Notes: generated from the letters alone by a model not told the origin. Positions 9,530 through 21,976 are shown, numbered from the stretch's first letter. The stretch is DNA of 64,000 nucleotides from Breoghania sp. L-A4 (GCF_003432385.1 NZ_CP031841.1:4490165-4554164); one strand, 5' to 3'. Translations and numbers: made by a program.

Positions 9530-9637
9530 AACACCCGCTTGAGGCAGATCAACGCGGCGCGCGCGTCCTCCATTAAATTCATATATACGAATACGAGTTA
9601 AAGCCTGGACACACCCCGGCGACCGACGGACATCGCG

Positions 9638-10753
9638 ATGGATCTCACCGGTTTCATTGACTGGCTTGGCGAGGGCGGCACGGCGGCCTTCGGCGGGCTG
9701 CTGATCGGCATGGCGTTCGGCATCTGCGCCCAGCGCAGCCGCTTCTGCTTGCGCGCCGCGGTGATCGAGTTCGCGCGTGGATCGATCGGCGTGAAGACAT
9801 CCGTGTGGCTGCTGACGTTCGGCGGCGCCGTTGCGGCGACGCAAGGGCTGATCGAGACGGGATGGCTGGACGTGTCAGAAGCGCGCCAGCTTGCCGCGCG
9901 CTCAAGCCTGTCTGGCGCGGCCATCGGCGGCGCGCTGTTCGGCACCGGCATGATCCTGGCGCGCGGCTGCGCCAGCCGGCTCCTGGTGCTTTCGGCCAAC
10001 GGCAACCTGCGCGCGCTGCTCTCGGGCCTGATTTTCGCGGTGACCGCCCAGGCCTCGCTGCGCGGTATTCTCTCGCCGCTGCGCAACGAGCTTGCGGCAC
10101 TCTGGGCGATCGACGGCGGAGAGACGGCGGATCTGTTGGCGATCCTGGGCACGGGCGCCGGATCGGGCCTGGTTTTCGGCCTGCTGTTTCTGGCCGCCGC
10201 CGTGGCCTTCGCCATCCGCGCCCGCCTGCCTCTGGGCCGCAGCGTGGCCGCCTTCTGCGTCGGGCTGACTGTCGCCGCCGGCTGGTTCTTCACCTATTCG
10301 CTGGCCTCACAGGCCTTCGACCCGATCCCGCTGCAAAGCATGACGTTCACGGGGCCCTCCGCCGATGCGCTGATGCTGTTTCTCAGCCCGCCGGGCGGCG
10401 CCTTCGACTTCAGCATCGGCCTGGTTCCCGGCGTGTTTCTGGGATCCTTCCTCGCCGCCTCGTCGGCGCGCGAACTGAAGCTGGAAGGTTTTCGCGACGG
10501 CCAGAGCATGCGGCGCTACATCATCGGCGCGGTGCTGATGGGATTCGGCGGCATGCTGGCCGGCGGCTGCGCGGTCGGCGCGGGCGTTACCGGCGGCTCG
10601 ATCTTCGCGATCACCGCCTGGGTGACTCTGACGACGATCTGGGCCTCGGCCGCGCTGACGGACTGGCTGATGGACCGCAAGGCCGAACTGGCTCAGGAAC
10701 AGGAAGATAGCGTGACGCCGGCTCCGGAATCCGCGCTCACCCTGGTGCGGTAG
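9638..10753 (+). CDS. YeeE/YedE family membrane transporter (TsuA-like, thiosulfate/sulfur uptake)
   Basis: Integral membrane protein of about 371 residues with roughly nine hydrophobic segments in two related halves. Family hallmarks are the conserved cysteines in short motifs: GICAQRSRFCLR at about residues 28-39, LARGCASRLL near 110 and LAGGCAVGAG near 305. In characterised relatives (TsuA) such cysteines relay thiosulfate through the membrane. The start ATG 9638 has only a weak upstream GGAC. It stands alone, convergent with trhO, with six bases between the stop codons. A role in sulfur uptake is inferred from the family; no sulfur-metabolism gene is adjacent. Confidence 0.85.
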   Translation: MDLTGFIDWLGEGGTAAFGGLLIGMAFGICAQRSRFCLRAAVIEFARGSIGVKTSVWLLTFGGAVAATQGLIETGWLDVSEARQLAARSSLSGAAIGGALFGTGMILARGCASRLLVLSANGNLRALLSGLIFAVTAQASLRGILSPLRNELAALWAIDGGETADLLAILGTGAGSGLVFGLLFLAAAVAFAIRARLPLGRSVAAFCVGLTVAAGWFFTYSLASQAFDPIPLQSMTFTGPSADALMLFLSPPGGAFDFSIGLVPGVFLGSFLAASSARELKLEGFRDGQSMRRYIIGAVLMGFGGMLAGGCAVGAGVTGGSIFAITAWVTLTTIWASAALTDWLMDRKAELAQEQEDSVTPAPESALTLVR

Positions 10754-10758
10754 TACGC

Positions 10759-11511
10759 TCAGCCGGCGCTCTCGGGCGCGTCATCGGCGTCGCGCGCGCT
10801 TTCAGCCAGACCGTGGCCCAGCGCCGCGCGCTCGTCGAAGACGAAGCACTCGCCGCGCCACAGGCTCTCATCTTCCGGCACCGTCTCGAGGTATTTCAGG
10901 ATTCCGCCGCGCAGGTGATAGACCTCGCCGAACCCCCGCTCGACCAGATAGGACGACGCCTTCTCGCAGCGGATTCCGCCGGTGCAGAACATCGCCACCT
11001 TCGGCTTGTTGGCGAGTGCGGTGGACGCCTCGACGAAGGCGGGGAAATCGCGAAAACTCGGCGTCTTCGGGTCAATCGCACCCTCGAACGTGCCGAGTTC
11101 GACCTCATAGTCGTTGCGCGTGTCGATCACCACCACATCCGGATCGGAGATCAGCGCGTTCCAGTCCTCCGCCGCCACATAGGTGCCCACGGACCGGTTC
11201 GGATCAACGGGCACGCCGAGCGTGACGATTTCTTTCTTCAGCCGCACCTTCATGCGCCTGAACGGCATGGACGAGGCCGTGGATTCCTTGTGCTCCAGAT
11301 CCGCCATGCGCGGATCGGCGCGCAGGAAATCCAGCACCGCGCGCACTGCCGCCTCCGGTCCGGCAATGGTGCCATTGATGCCCTCGGCCGCCAGGAGCAG
11401 CGTGCCGAAAACGCCATTCTCCACACAGACGCCGTGCAGCGGATCGCGCATCTCGCGGAAATCCGGAAGAGAGACAAACTTGTAGAGCGCGGCGACGAGA
11501 AGTTCGGTCAT
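10759..11511 (-). CDS. trhO: tRNA uridine(34) hydroxylase, rhodanese-type
   Basis: TrhO (YceA) makes 5-hydroxyuridine at tRNA position 34, an oxygen-dependent modification. The protein has about 250 residues, shorter than the E. coli form at its C-terminus but usual for alphaproteobacteria. Seen: the N-terminal acylphosphatase-like part ([42 protein letters not shown]), then a rhodanese domain with [18 protein letters not shown] and the active-site loop [16 protein letters not shown] with its catalytic Cys. Start ATG 11511. It follows cbbY by 33 bases on the same strand, so it may be read through from the cbb operon, but its function does not suggest a shared role. Confidence 0.93.
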   Translation of the reverse strand: MTELLVAALYKFVSLPDFREMRDPLHGVCVENGVFGTLLLAAEGINGTIAGPEAAVRAVLDFLRADPRMADLEHKESTASSMPFRRMKVRLKKEIVTLGVPVDPNRSVGTYVAAEDWNALISDPDVVVIDTRNDYEVELGTFEGAIDPKTPSFRDFPAFVEASTALANKPKVAMFCTGGIRCEKASSYLVERGFGEVYHLRGGILKYLETVPEDESLWRGECFVFDERAALGHGLAESARDADDAPESAG

Positions 11512-11544
11512 GGATGCTTTGGCTGCCGGGGACGGTTGACGCGC

Positions 11545-12258
11545 TTATACGCGGTGGGACGCGGACTGCAAAGACGGGTGATCCACATCCCAGCCGACGG
11601 CTTGCAGAGCCCCGAGATCGGGCAGCACGGCGCGCGCGCCGGAAAAATCCTCGCCTGCCGTATAGACCGAGGGCGTTACCAGCGTGTCGAGACCCGCGGC
11701 CAGCGCCGCGCGCAGGCCGTTGGCGGAATCCTCCAGCGCCAGGCACTCGGCCGGGGCAAGATCCAGCCGGCGCAGGGTCTCCAGATAGGCATCGGGCGCG
11801 GGCTTCTTTTGCGCCACCATGTCGCCGGCGACGATCACCTCGAACAGATCCATGCCGCCGAAGGCCGCGCCGAGCAGCGCCTCGACATTGGCCAGCGTCG
11901 TGGTGGTGGAAATCGCCAGCCGAAGGCCGGTCTTGCGCGCATGGTCGATCAATTCGCGCACGCCGGGGCGCAGTTCCAGCCCGCCGCCCGCGACGATGCC
12001 TGTGTAGTGGCGGGTCTTTTCCGCATGCAGGGCGCGGATGAAGGCGTTCTCGGCGTGCCGCGGATCGCCGCCGGTGCTGCGCACGAAATGGCGGATGCGC
12101 TCCTTGCCGCCGGTGACCTTCAGAAGCGCTTCGTATTGCGCGCGGTCCCAATGCCACGCCAGCCCGGCGTCTTCGAAGGCCGCGTTGAAAGCCGCGCGAT
12201 GCGCCTCCTCGGTCTCGGCGAGCGTGCCGTCGACGTCGAAGATCAGCGCGCGCGCCAT
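11545..12258 (-). CDS. cbbY: CbbY HAD-family phosphatase
   Basis: HAD hydrolase of about 237 residues at the end of the cbb operon. In Rhodobacter, CbbY dephosphorylates xylulose-1,5-bisphosphate, a misfire product that inhibits RuBisCO. Seen: motif I, ALIFDVDGTLAETEEAHR, near residue 4; cap-domain residues including GGKERIRHF; ISTTTTLANV (motif II); KKPAPDAY (motif III) and LALEDSANGLRAALAAG (motif IV). The ATG 12258 shares its A with the last base of the cbbZ stop, so it is translationally coupled. The TLAETEE stretch after motif I and the GGKERI segment favour CbbY over phosphoglycolate phosphatase. Confidence 0.93.
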   Translation of the reverse strand: MARALIFDVDGTLAETEEAHRAAFNAAFEDAGLAWHWDRAQYEALLKVTGGKERIRHFVRSTGGDPRHAENAFIRALHAEKTRHYTGIVAGGGLELRPGVRELIDHARKTGLRLAISTTTTLANVEALLGAAFGGMDLFEVIVAGDMVAQKKPAPDAYLETLRRLDLAPAECLALEDSANGLRAALAAGLDTLVTPSVYTAGEDFSGARAVLPDLGALQAVGWDVDHPSLQSASHRV

Positions 12259-12947
12259 CAGACAGCGTCCATTGCCCGCAGGCGGGGCAGCGAGGCGAGC
12301 ACCTGGGGAAGCTGGGCGAAATCGGAAAACGTCGCCTGCCAGCCCATGTCCGCGACCGGGGTCTTGCGATAACCCTCGGTGAAGAGGACGAAGGGACTGG
12401 AAGCCGCCTGCGCCGTGGCCGCGTCGACCTCGCTGTCGCCGACATAGACCACGCCGCCATCGCTCACCTCGGCTCCCAGAAGCCGCGCGCAATGGTGCAG
12501 CGGCGCCGGATCGGGCTTACGGGTCGCAAGCGTATCGCCCGCAACGACGGCTCCAAACAGCTCGCACCAGCCGAGCGCGTCGAGCAGGTTGAGCGTCGGG
12601 GTCTCGGGCTTGTTGGTGCACAGGCCGATGGCGACGCCCTGGGCCGTCAGTATGCGCAGCGCCGCCTCGGCGCCGGCAAACGGCGTGTTGGCCTCGCCGG
12701 GCGCGGCGGCGTAGAGCGCCTCGAACCGCTCGACGTGGGGTTCAAGCGCGTCATCCGTAACGGGGAAATTGCGCGCTTCCAGCGCGCGCTTTACGAACAT
12801 TGCCGCCCCGTTGCCAATATAGCCGCGCGCCTCCGCGACAGTGAGCGCGGGCAGGCCGAGTTCGCCGACAAGCTGATTGCCGATATCGGCGATCGCCCCC
12901 ACGCTGTCGACCAGCGTGCCGTCCAGATCGAAGATCGCGGCCTTCAC
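12258..12947 (-). CDS. cbbZ: Phosphoglycolate phosphatase
   Basis: HAD-family phosphatase that removes phosphate from 2-phosphoglycolate, the product of the RuBisCO oxygenase reaction. About 229 residues. Seen: motif [32 protein letters not shown] in the cap, IGLCTNKPE (motif II), RKPDPAPL (motif III) and [17 protein letters not shown] (motif IV). It starts with GTG 12947, which overlaps the stop of the epimerase gene by three bases (GTGA). The frame and overlap fit an operon gene acting in photorespiratory salvage. Glycolate would need further enzymes not in the window. Confidence 0.94.
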   Translation of the reverse strand: MKAAIFDLDGTLVDSVGAIADIGNQLVGELGLPALTVAEARGYIGNGAAMFVKRALEARNFPVTDDALEPHVERFEALYAAAPGEANTPFAGAEAALRILTAQGVAIGLCTNKPETPTLNLLDALGWCELFGAVVAGDTLATRKPDPAPLHHCARLLGAEVSDGGVVYVGDSEVDAATAQAASSPFVLFTEGYRKTPVADMGWQATFSDFAQLPQVLASLPRLRAMDAV

Positions 12948-13636
12948 GCGGCCGCCCGAACGGCGTGCGCCGCGTCGCGGATGGCCGCGATCTGGCGGGC
13001 GTAGACATCGGAGGTTTCCGGCGTGCCGCCCTTGAAGACGGCGGAGCCCGCGACCAGCGCGTTGGCGCCGGCCTTGGCGACCAGCGGCGCGGTCTCGGCG
13101 GTGACGCCGCCATCGACCTCGATGTCGATCGGCCGGTCGCCGATCATCTGCTTGATGCGCGCGACCTTGTCGACCATGGCGTGGATGAACTTCTGGCCGC
13201 CGAAGCCCGGGTTCACGCTCATCACCAGCACCAGGTCGAGCCGGTCGAGCACATATTCGATGACGCTTTCCGGCGTCGCCGGGTTCAGCGACACACCGGC
13301 CTTCTTGCCCAGGTTGCGGATCGCCTGCAGCGAGCGGTCGAGATGGGGACCGGCTTCCGCGTGCACCGTAATGATGTCCGAGCCCGCCTTGGCGAAGGCT
13401 TCCAGATATTGGTCGCAAGGCGCGATCATCAGATGGGTGTCGAAGATCTTGGCTGTGTGCGGGCGCATGGCGGCGATGACGTCGGGCCCGAAGGTGATGT
13501 TGGGCACGAAATGGCCGTCCATCACGTCGAGATGGATCCAGTCGGCGCCGGCGGTCTCGACCGCGACGATCTCGTCGCGCAGGCGCGAGAAGTCACAGGC
13601 CAGCATGGAGGGGGCGATGACGAGGTCTGAGCTCAT
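12944..13636 (-). CDS. cbbE: Ribulose-phosphate 3-epimerase
   Basis: Interconverts ribulose-5-phosphate and xylulose-5-phosphate in the regenerative phase of the Calvin cycle. It is a TIM barrel of about 230 residues. Seen: [13 protein letters not shown] at the N-terminus, [18 protein letters not shown] with a metal-binding His and catalytic Asp, [32 protein letters not shown] with the second catalytic Asp, and [10 protein letters not shown] phosphate loops. ATG 13636 overlaps the cbbX stop by four bases (ATGA). The same gene is often called rpe; its place inside the operon justifies cbbE. Confidence 0.96.
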   Translation of the reverse strand: MSSDLVIAPSMLACDFSRLRDEIVAVETAGADWIHLDVMDGHFVPNITFGPDVIAAMRPHTAKIFDTHLMIAPCDQYLEAFAKAGSDIITVHAEAGPHLDRSLQAIRNLGKKAGVSLNPATPESVIEYVLDRLDLVLVMSVNPGFGGQKFIHAMVDKVARIKQMIGDRPIDIEVDGGVTAETAPLVAKAGANALVAGSAVFKGGTPETSDVYARQIAAIRDAAHAVRAAA

Positions 13637-14582
13637 TCGGCGGCATCCTTTTGCGCGGTCTTGGGCTGCTCGAACACCCGGCTGACGCTAATGTCCTGCG
13701 CCTCGATGACGGACAGTTCCTGCGCCGTCATAGGCCCCTTTGCGCTCTCGAACAAGCGGTTCGCCTGCCGCAGCCGCGCCCGGTCCAGCGCGTTGCGGAT
13801 CGAGCGCGCATTGGCGAAATGCGGCTGTTCCCGGCGCAGCGGGATGTAGCGCTGCATCACCGCCCGCGCCTCGTCGCTGAGCTGGTAGTTCTGCTCGGCC
13901 AGCAGCTTCTCGGTGATCTGCAGCAGCTCGTCGTCCGAATAGTCCGGGAAATCGATGTGATGGGCAATCCGCGAGCGGAACCCCGGATTGGAGGCGAAGA
14001 ACGTGTCCATGCGGTCGGCGTAGCCGGCGAGAATGACCACCAGATCGTCGCGCTGGTTCTCCATCACCTGCAGCAGGATCTCGATGGCCTCCTGGCCGTA
14101 GTCGCGCTCGTTGTCGGGCCGGTAGAGATAATAGGCCTCGTCGATGAACAGCACGCCGCCCATGGCCTTCTTCAGGACTTCCTTGGTCTTGGGCGCCGTA
14201 TGACCGATGTACTGGCCGACCAGATCGTCACGCGTGACCGACACCAGATGCCCCTTGCGCACGTAACCAAGCCGATAGAGCAGATCGGCCATGCGCAGCG
14301 CCACCGTGGTCTTGCCGGTTCCGGGATTGCCGGTGAAACTCATATGCAGCGTCGGCGTTTCATGCACGAGGCCGAGCGTCTTGCGGGCGCGCTCGACCAG
14401 CAGCAACGCCGCGATCTCGCGGATGCGCTGCTTGACCGGCTTCAGGCCGACGAGATCGCGGTCGAGTTCCTCAAGGATCTCGCCGACGCCGGACTCTCGG
14501 TAATCCGCGGCAAGATCGACCGTGGCGGGCTTCTCCGGTGCGTCGCTCGCCGGTGCATCGGGTGCGAGGGGGTGTCGGGCAT
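13633..14582 (-). CDS. cbbX: Red-type RuBisCO activase CbbX, frameshift near 5' end
   Basis: AAA+ ATPase that removes inhibitory sugar phosphates from red-type RuBisCO by pulling on the large subunit C-terminus. About 316 residues if repaired. Seen: Walker [16 protein letters not shown], the pore loop region [15 protein letters not shown], Walker [33 protein letters not shown] and sensor [12 protein letters not shown]. The natural start, ATG 14582 with AAGGA upstream, encodes MPDTPSHP. After the CCC run at 14560-14562 the frame must change by one base to read [20 protein letters not shown] and [15 protein letters not shown]. Unrepaired, the in-frame start would be only TTG 14406, losing about 59 residues. 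Its presence identifies the RuBisCO as red-type. Confidence 0.9.
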
Positions 14583-14614
14583 GACTGGCGATCCTTCGGA
14601 AACAAGATATTTTG

Positions 14615-14725
14615 CGCCCCCCTCTGTCGGCGAAGCCGACAGGGGGGGGTGAGCCACGAACTCCGGTGCCTGCCGCTCACCCCCCCTCTGCCTCCTAACG
14701 GGGGCATCTCCCCACAAGGGGGAGA
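14615..14725. repeat. Palindromic repeat between cbbS and cbbX
   Basis: The 175-base gap inside the cbb operon holds two palindromes: CCCCCTCTGTCGGC-GAA-GCCGACAGGGGG around 14617-14648 and CTCCCC-ACAA-GGGGGAG around 14708-14724. Between them, a GGGTGAGC arm and a GCTCACCC arm near 14648 and 14676 can also pair. The build matches the repeats near 1432 and 37277. In the transcript it would form strong hairpins just after the RuBisCO genes. Confidence 0.7.
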
Positions 14726-14757
14726 GGGGCTGCGCGCGGCTCGTCTTCTGCCGGGCC

Positions 14758-15147
14758 CTACCCGACCGTCCGCATGGTGATGTTGACGGTGCGGCCGGCG
14801 ACCTCGGTGCGGGTCATCTCGAAATGCGGTTCGACCTCGGGCCGGTTGACGATGAACGACATGCGCACCGTCTCGAAGCCGCGGGTGGCGTCGAAGGCGT
14901 TGAGCCGGATGTAGCAGTCCGGATTGGCCTTGCGGCAGGCCTTCAGCTCCATCATCACGCCGGCGGCGTCACGCAGGTCGAACATCGGGTTGCCCCACAT
15001 TTCCCAGTAGGTGTTTCTGGGATGGGGATCGTCGGTGTACTCGACGCCGATCGCCCAATCGTTGCGCAGGCAGTATTCGACCTGGGCGACGATCTGCTCG
15101 TCATCGAGGTCGGGCAGGAAGGAAAAGCATCCCTGGGTGATACGCAT
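14758..15147 (-). CDS. cbbS: RuBisCO small subunit, red-type (form IC)
   Basis: Small subunit of ribulose-1,5-bisphosphate carboxylase, capping the octamer of large subunits in a carboxysome-free form I enzyme. It has about 129 residues. It begins [19 protein letters not shown] and contains [33 protein letters not shown] and [18 protein letters not shown]. The C-terminal extension ([18 protein letters not shown]) is characteristic of red-type small subunits, which form a beta-hairpin barrel at the pore. Start ATG 15147. It follows cbbL by about 40 bases and precedes the palindromic repeat. Confidence 0.97.
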   Translation of the reverse strand: MRITQGCFSFLPDLDDEQIVAQVEYCLRNDWAIGVEYTDDPHPRNTYWEMWGNPMFDLRDAAGVMMELKACRKANPDCYIRLNAFDATRGFETVRMSFIVNRPEVEPHFEMTRTEVAGRTVNITMRTVG

Positions 15148-15188
15148 TGTGGTCTCCTTGTCCGGTTCGGGTCAGACCGCGGCCGCTG

Positions 15189-16657
<1,469 letters not shown>

Positions 16658-16677
16658 TCAAAAATCTCTGGTTTCCG

Positions 16678-17757
16678 TCAGGCTGCCTTGGCGGCGGCGG
16701 CTTGCGTGTCGAGCAGACCGCTTGCGTAGCGCGCGGCCATTTCGCTCATCGGCAGGGGTTTGATCCTGGAGGCGTTGCCGGCGGTTCCGAACCGCTGGAA
16801 GCGGTCCAGACACAGCGCCTGCATGGCGTCCATCGCGGGTTTGAGGAATTTGCGCGGATCGAACTCACGCGGATTTTCCCGCGCCACTTTCCGGAACTGG
16901 CCGGTCATCGCCATGCGGCAGTCGGTGTCGATGTTGACCTTGCGCACCCCGTGCCGGATGCCGCGCTCGATCTCCTCCACCGGCACGCCAAAGGTCTGCG
17001 GCATCTCCCCGCCATGCGCGTTGATGATGTCCTGCAGTTCCTGCGGCACCGACGACGAGCCGTGCATCACCAGATGCACACCGGGCAGACGGGCATGGAT
17101 TTCCTCGATCACATTCATGGCGAGGATGTCGCCGGTGGGCTGCCGGGAGAACTTGTAGGCGCCGTGCGAGGTGCCACAGGCGATCGCCAGCGCGTCGACC
17201 TGGGTGCGGGCGACGAAATCCACCGCCTGATCGGGGTCGGTCAGAAGCTGGTCATGGCTGAGTTTGCCTTGCGCGCCGTGGCCGTCCTCGGCCTCGCCCT
17301 CGCCGGTCTCTAGCGAGCCCAGCACGCCGAGCTCGCCCTCAACCGAGGCGCCGACCCAATGGGCCATCTCCGCCACCCGGGCGGTAACAGTGACGTTGTA
17401 GTCATAGGACGCCGGCGTCTTCGCGTCCGCCTCCAGCGAGCCGTCCATCATCACGGAGGTGAAGCCGTGGCGGATGGCGGTGGCGCAGGTGGACTCGTGA
17501 TTGCCGTGGTCGAGATGCATGCACAGCGGAATGTCGGGATAGATCTCGGCCAGAGCGTCGATCATCTTCGCCAGCATGATGTCGTTGGCATAAGTGCGCG
17601 CGCCGCGCGAGGCCTGCAGGATCACCGGCGCATCGCAGACCTTCGCGGCCTCCATGATGGCGAGGCCCTGCTCCATGTTGTTGATGTTGAAGGCGGGCAC
17701 GCCGTAGCCGTATTCGGCGGCGTGGTCGAGCAGTTGTCTCAGCGTGATACGCGCCAT
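16678..17757 (-). CDS. cbbA: Fructose-bisphosphate aldolase, class II
   Basis: Zinc-dependent aldolase joining triose phosphates to fructose-1,6-bisphosphate (and erythrose-4-phosphate with DHAP to sedoheptulose bisphosphate) in the Calvin cycle. About 359 residues. Seen: [31 protein letters not shown] with zinc His and catalytic Asp, [29 protein letters not shown]-type loop read as [24 protein letters not shown] with a zinc His, [14 protein letters not shown] and [16 protein letters not shown]. The start is ATG 17757, three bases before the pgk stop codon begins, so the two genes abut. The sequence type is the CbbA subgroup of long class II enzymes. Confidence 0.96.
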   Translation of the reverse strand: MARITLRQLLDHAAEYGYGVPAFNINNMEQGLAIMEAAKVCDAPVILQASRGARTYANDIMLAKMIDALAEIYPDIPLCMHLDHGNHESTCATAIRHGFTSVMMDGSLEADAKTPASYDYNVTVTARVAEMAHWVGASVEGELGVLGSLETGEGEAEDGHGAQGKLSHDQLLTDPDQAVDFVARTQVDALAIACGTSHGAYKFSRQPTGDILAMNVIEEIHARLPGVHLVMHGSSSVPQELQDIINAHGGEMPQTFGVPVEEIERGIRHGVRKVNIDTDCRMAMTGQFRKVARENPREFDPRKFLKPAMDAMQALCLDRFQRFGTAGNASRIKPLPMSEMAARYASGLLDTQAAAAKAA

Positions 17758-17759
17758 GA

Positions 17760-18973
17760 TCAGGCCTCCATGAATTGGGGTTCGGACAGGGTGAGGGCCG
17801 CGACGCCGGGCAAAGTCTTGCCCTCCAGCCATTCCAGGAACGCGCCGCCCGCGGTGGACAGATAGGTAAACTGGCCGGCCACCCCGGCCATGTTGAGTGC
17901 GGCCACCGTGTCGCCGCCGCCCGCGACGCTGACCAGTTGCCGCGCCTCGGTGCGTTCGGCCGCGGCCAGCGCCAGCGCGATGGTGCCGCCTGCGAACGCG
18001 GGCATTTCGAAAGCTCCGAGCGGGCCGTTCCACAACAGCGTGCGGAAGCCTGAGAGTTTTTCAATCAGCGCCGCCAGCGTGGCGGGGCCGATGTCGAGCG
18101 CCATCCAGCCGTCGGGGATGACAGCGACCGGCACGCTCATGGTTTCGGCGTCAGGCGCAAAGCGGTCCGCGACGATGACGTCGTGCGGCAGCAGGATCTC
18201 GCAGCCGCAGGCTTCCGCCCGCTCCAGAATGCGCAACGCGGTGGCATGCATGCCGGCTTCCTGCAGCGAGGCGCCGACCGCGTGACCCTGGGCTGCGAGA
18301 AACGTGTTCGCCATGCCGCCGCCGATCACCAGGGCGTTCATGCGCGACACCAGATGCTCAAGCACGGCAATTTTCGACGAGACCTTGGCGCCGCCGACGA
18401 TCGCCGCCACCGGGCGCTGGGGTGCGTCGAGGGCCCGGGTCAGCGCGGAGATTTCGGAGATCATCGACGGTCCCGCGAAAGGCGGCAGGATGTCGGTGAT
18501 CGCCGCGGTCGAGGCATGCGCGCGGTGGGCGCAGGAGAAGGCGTCGTTCACATAGATGTCGCCAAGCACGGAGAGCCGCAGCGCGAAGGTCGCCGAATTG
18601 GCGGTCTCACCCTCGTGGAAGCGCAGGTTTTCCAGAAGCGCCACGCCGCGCGGCGGCAGCATGCCGACGGCGGCTTCCGCGACCACGCCGATGCAGTCCG
18701 GCACGAAGGCGACATCCGCGCCGAGGAGTTCGGACAGCGCGGCTGCGACCGGACGCAGCGACAGATTGGGATCCGCCTCGCCATCGGGACGGCCCCTGTG
18801 CGACATGACCACCACGCGGGCGCCCGCGCCTGAAGCATGGCGACGGTCGGCGCGAAGCGGGCGATCCGCGTGTCGTCGGTGATATGACCGCCGGACATGG
18901 GGACGTTGAGATCGGCGCGCACCAGCACCGTGCGGCCATTGAGATCGACGCTGTCGATGTTGCGCATCACCAT
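17760..18973 (-). pseudogene. cbbK: Phosphoglycerate kinase, interrupted by one frameshift
   Basis: Phosphorylates 3-phosphoglycerate in the Calvin cycle (also known as pgk). About 404 residues if repaired. The 5' frame starts at ATG 18973 (GGAGGAGG seven bases upstream) and reads [48 protein letters not shown]. The second frame continues with [61 protein letters not shown] and [14 protein letters not shown]. The join needs one extra base in the G run at 18823-18825. All substrate motifs (RADLNVP, SHRGRP, LRFHE, GGGD) are kept, so loss of function, if real, would be recent. It lies between cbbT and cbbA with near-zero spacing. Confidence 0.9.
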
Positions 18974-18975
18974 GA

Positions 18976-21030
18976 TCACACCTCCTCCGACACGCAGGCC
19001 CGCGCGGCATCCACGACCGCCTCCGCGGTAATGCCGAAATGGCGGTAGAGATCTGCGGCCGGCGCCGACGCGCCAAAGCCGTCCATGCCGATGAAGACGC
19101 CGTCGTCGCCGATCCAGCGGTCCCAGCCCTGCGCAATCGCGGCCTCCACCGCGATACGCGGCACAGCGCCCAGAACCGCCTTGCGATACGCGACCGGCTG
19201 CTCGGCGAAGAGTTCGAAACACGGCATGGAAACGACCGCCGCGTGGATACCCTCGGCCTTCAGCCGGTCCGCCACCTCGAGCGCCAGCGGCACTTCCGAA
19301 CCGGTTGCCAGCAGGGTGACGGTACGCCCCTCCACCGGTTCGCGGACCACATAGGCGCCGCGCGCCACCAGGTTCTCGTCCCGCGCATCGGTGCGGAACG
19401 CCGGCAGCGCCTGCCGCGTCAGCGCCAGCACGCTGGGCCGGTCGGGATGGGAAAGCGCGCAGGCCCAGGCCTCCGCCGTTTCCATGGCATCGGCGGGGCG
19501 GAACACCTGCAGGCCGGGAATGGCGCGCAGGCTCGCCAGGTGCTCGACCGGCTGATGCGTCGGGCCGTCCTCGCCGAGACCGATGGAATCGTGCGTCATG
19601 ACGTAGACGACGCGCTGCTTCATCAAGGCCGAGAGGCGGATCGCGGGACGGCAATAATCAGCAAAGACCAGGAAGGTGCCGCCGTAGGGAATGACCCCGC
19701 CATGCAGCGCCATGCCGTTCATTGCCGCCGCCATGCCGTGCTCGCGGATGCCGTAGTGGACATATCCGCCCGAGAACTTGTACCGGGTCACCCCCTGCAT
19801 GGCCTTGGTCTGGGTGCCGTTGGAGCCCGAGAGATCGGCCGAGCCGCCGACGAGCGAGGGCAGCGCCTGTGCAAAGGCCTCAAGCGCCTGCTGTGAGGCG
19901 ACGCGGGTGGCAAGCCGAGGCGCGGTTTCGGCCCAGTCCTGCTTGAGAGCGGTCAACGCCTCATCCACCGCCGTCGCGACATCGCCGCCGAGCGCGGCGT
20001 CAAAGGCCTGCCGCCGGGCGGGATCCGCCGCCTCATGGCGCATCTGCCAGGCCGCACGCGCGGCGGCGCCCCGCTTGCCGGCCTGGGTCCAGGCATCGGC
20101 GATTTTCGCCGGGATCTCGAAAGGCTCAGCCATCCAGCCAAGCCGCTTGCGCGCGCCGGCGAGTTCCTCGGAACCGAGCGGCGCGCCGTGCACGCCGGAA
20201 GTGCCCGCCTTCGTCGGCGCGCCAAATCCGATGGTGGTCTTGCAGGCGATCAGCGCCGGCTTGGACGACAGCTTCGCCGCGGTGATCGCGGTTTCGATCG
20301 CCTTGGGGTTGTGGCCGTCGACGGCGAAGGTTTCCCAGCCCGACGCATCGAAACGGGCGCGCTGGTCGGTGCTGTCGGACAGCGACACCTTGCCGTCGAT
20401 GGAGATGCCGTTGTCGTCCCACAGAACAATCAGTTTGGACAGGCCGAGATGCCCGGCCAGCGCGATGGCTTCCTGGGAAATGCCTTCCATCAGGCAGCCA
20501 TCGCCGGCGATCACATAGGTGTGGTGATCGACCAGATCGTCGCCGAACCGCGCGTTGAGCAGCCGCTCCGCGAGCGCCATGCCGACCGCGTTGGCCAGCC
20601 CCTGGCCGAGCGGTCCGGTGGTGGTCTCGATGCCCGCGCCATGGCCGTATTCCGGATGCCCCGCCGTCCTGGCGCCGAGCTGACGGAATCGCTTCAGCTC
20701 ATCGATCGGAAAATCCGCGTGGCCGGTGAGATGCAGCAGGCCGTAAAGCAGCATCGAGCCGTGTCCGGCCGAGAGCACGAAGCGGTCGCGGTCGGGCCAA
20801 TGCGGCTCGGCCGCGTCGAACTTCAAAAACCGCGTGAACAGCACGGTGGCCACATCGGCCATGCCCATGGGCATGCCGGGATGACCGGAGTTGGCCGTCT
20901 CCACCGCATCCATGGCCAACGCGCGCAAGGCGTTGGCCATGGAGCGGGCGTCGGGCACCACGTCCAGGGGTGTCGTGGTGTCCAGCGCGGTCCGGGTCTT
21001 GAAATCCTCGGGCCTGTCGAGCGTGTTCAT
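18976..21030 (-). CDS. cbbT: Transketolase
   Basis: Thiamine-diphosphate enzyme moving two-carbon units in the regenerative phase. About 684 residues, the usual length. Seen: [54 protein letters not shown], the ThDP/metal motif [20 protein letters not shown], catalytic-domain residues [14 protein letters not shown], and the pyrimidine-domain [22 protein letters not shown]-terminal domain with [18 protein letters not shown] follows. Its ATG 21030 overlaps the cbbP stop by four bases (ATGA), and its stop is three bases from the pgk start. Confidence 0.97.
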   Translation of the reverse strand: MNTLDRPEDFKTRTALDTTTPLDVVPDARSMANALRALAMDAVETANSGHPGMPMGMADVATVLFTRFLKFDAAEPHWPDRDRFVLSAGHGSMLLYGLLHLTGHADFPIDELKRFRQLGARTAGHPEYGHGAGIETTTGPLGQGLANAVGMALAERLLNARFGDDLVDHHTYVIAGDGCLMEGISQEAIALAGHLGLSKLIVLWDDNGISIDGKVSLSDSTDQRARFDASGWETFAVDGHNPKAIETAITAAKLSSKPALIACKTTIGFGAPTKAGTSGVHGAPLGSEELAGARKRLGWMAEPFEIPAKIADAWTQAGKRGAAARAAWQMRHEAADPARRQAFDAALGGDVATAVDEALTALKQDWAETAPRLATRVASQQALEAFAQALPSLVGGSADLSGSNGTQTKAMQGVTRYKFSGGYVHYGIREHGMAAAMNGMALHGGVIPYGGTFLVFADYCRPAIRLSALMKQRVVYVMTHDSIGLGEDGPTHQPVEHLASLRAIPGLQVFRPADAMETAEAWACALSHPDRPSVLALTRQALPAFRTDARDENLVARGAYVVREPVEGRTVTLLATGSEVPLALEVADRLKAEGIHAAVVSMPCFELFAEQPVAYRKAVLGAVPRIAVEAAIAQGWDRWIGDDGVFIGMDGFGASAPAADLYRHFGITAEAVVDAARACVSEEV

Positions 21031-21950
21031 GATCGGGCTCCTTCGCTGATGGCGACGCGGGGGCGCGATCCGTTGCGCGCCAGGCGGCGGCTGCGTTCGA
21101 CGAGCTGCAGGATCATCGGCGTCAGGATGAGCTGCATGCCGAGATCCAGCTTGGCGCCGGGAATGACAATGGAATTGGCCCGCGACATGAAGCTGCCGGG
21201 GATCATCGACAGCAGGTAGGGGAAGTCGATGCCGCGCGGGTCGCGGAAGCGGATGACGACCATCGATTCATCGGCGGTGGGGATCCAGCGGGCGATGAAG
21301 GGATTGGAGGTATCCACCGTCGGCACGCGCTGGAAGTTGATGTCGGTCTCGGTGAATTGCGGGCAGATGTAGTGCACATAGTCGGGCATGCGCCGCAGGA
21401 TCGTGTCGGTGACCGCTTCCATGGAGTAGCCGCGCGTGTCGCGATCGCGATGGATCTTCTGGATCCACTCCAGATTGAGCACCGGGACGACGCCGACCTT
21501 CAGATCCGCGTGCTGGCCGAGATTGACGCTGTCGGTGACCACCGCGCCGTGCAGGCCCTCGTAGAACAGCAGATCCGTGTTGTCGGGCAGCGGCGCCCAG
21601 CCGGTGAACGTCCCCGGAGCGGCGCCGTAGAGATCGGCCTCTTCCGCGTCGTGCACATAGTGCCGGGTCTCGCCCGCGCCGGTCTCGCCGTAAGTGCGGA
21701 AGACGCTCTCGAGCTTCTCAAGCAGATTGGCCTCGGGGCCGAAGTGGCTGAAATTGGCGTCGCCGCGCGTGCCGTGCTCAACCATCACCTTCTTCATCTC
21801 GGCGCGGTCGTAGCGGTGGAAGGCGTCGCCCTCGATGAAGGCGGCCTCGATGGATTCGCGGCGGAAGATCTGCGCGAAGGTCTGGCGCACCGACGAGGTG
21901 CCCGCGCCCGACGAGCCGGTGACGGAGATGATCGGATGACGTGCCGACAT
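21027..21950 (-). CDS. cbbP: Phosphoribulokinase
   Basis: Makes ribulose-1,5-bisphosphate from ribulose-5-phosphate and ATP, the signature kinase of the Calvin cycle. About 307 residues, the bacterial class I size. Seen: P-loop [18 protein letters not shown] at about residues 8-25, [17 protein letters not shown] with catalytic Asp, THSHFGPEA-type loop read as [45 protein letters not shown], and a C-terminal [20 protein letters not shown]. Start ATG 21950. It is second in the operon behind cbbF, with a gap of 26 bases, and coupled to cbbT by an ATGA overlap. Bacterial forms are activated by NADH; that is not visible here. Confidence 0.97.
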   Translation of the reverse strand: MSARHPIISVTGSSGAGTSSVRQTFAQIFRRESIEAAFIEGDAFHRYDRAEMKKVMVEHGTRGDANFSHFGPEANLLEKLESVFRTYGETGAGETRHYVHDAEEADLYGAAPGTFTGWAPLPDNTDLLFYEGLHGAVVTDSVNLGQHADLKVGVVPVLNLEWIQKIHRDRDTRGYSMEAVTDTILRRMPDYVHYICPQFTETDINFQRVPTVDTSNPFIARWIPTADESMVVIRFRDPRGIDFPYLLSMIPGSFMSRANSIVIPGAKLDLGMQLILTPMILQLVERSRRLARNGSRPRVAISEGARS

Positions 21951-21976
21951 GGTCTGCTCCCTGGATTCGAAGGGTT

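Noticed and set aside
9274-9601. Short open frames inside the terminal-repeat element
   Set aside because: They have opposite-strand twins of equal quality, no ribosome site and no recognisable domain; they reflect the repeat structure.
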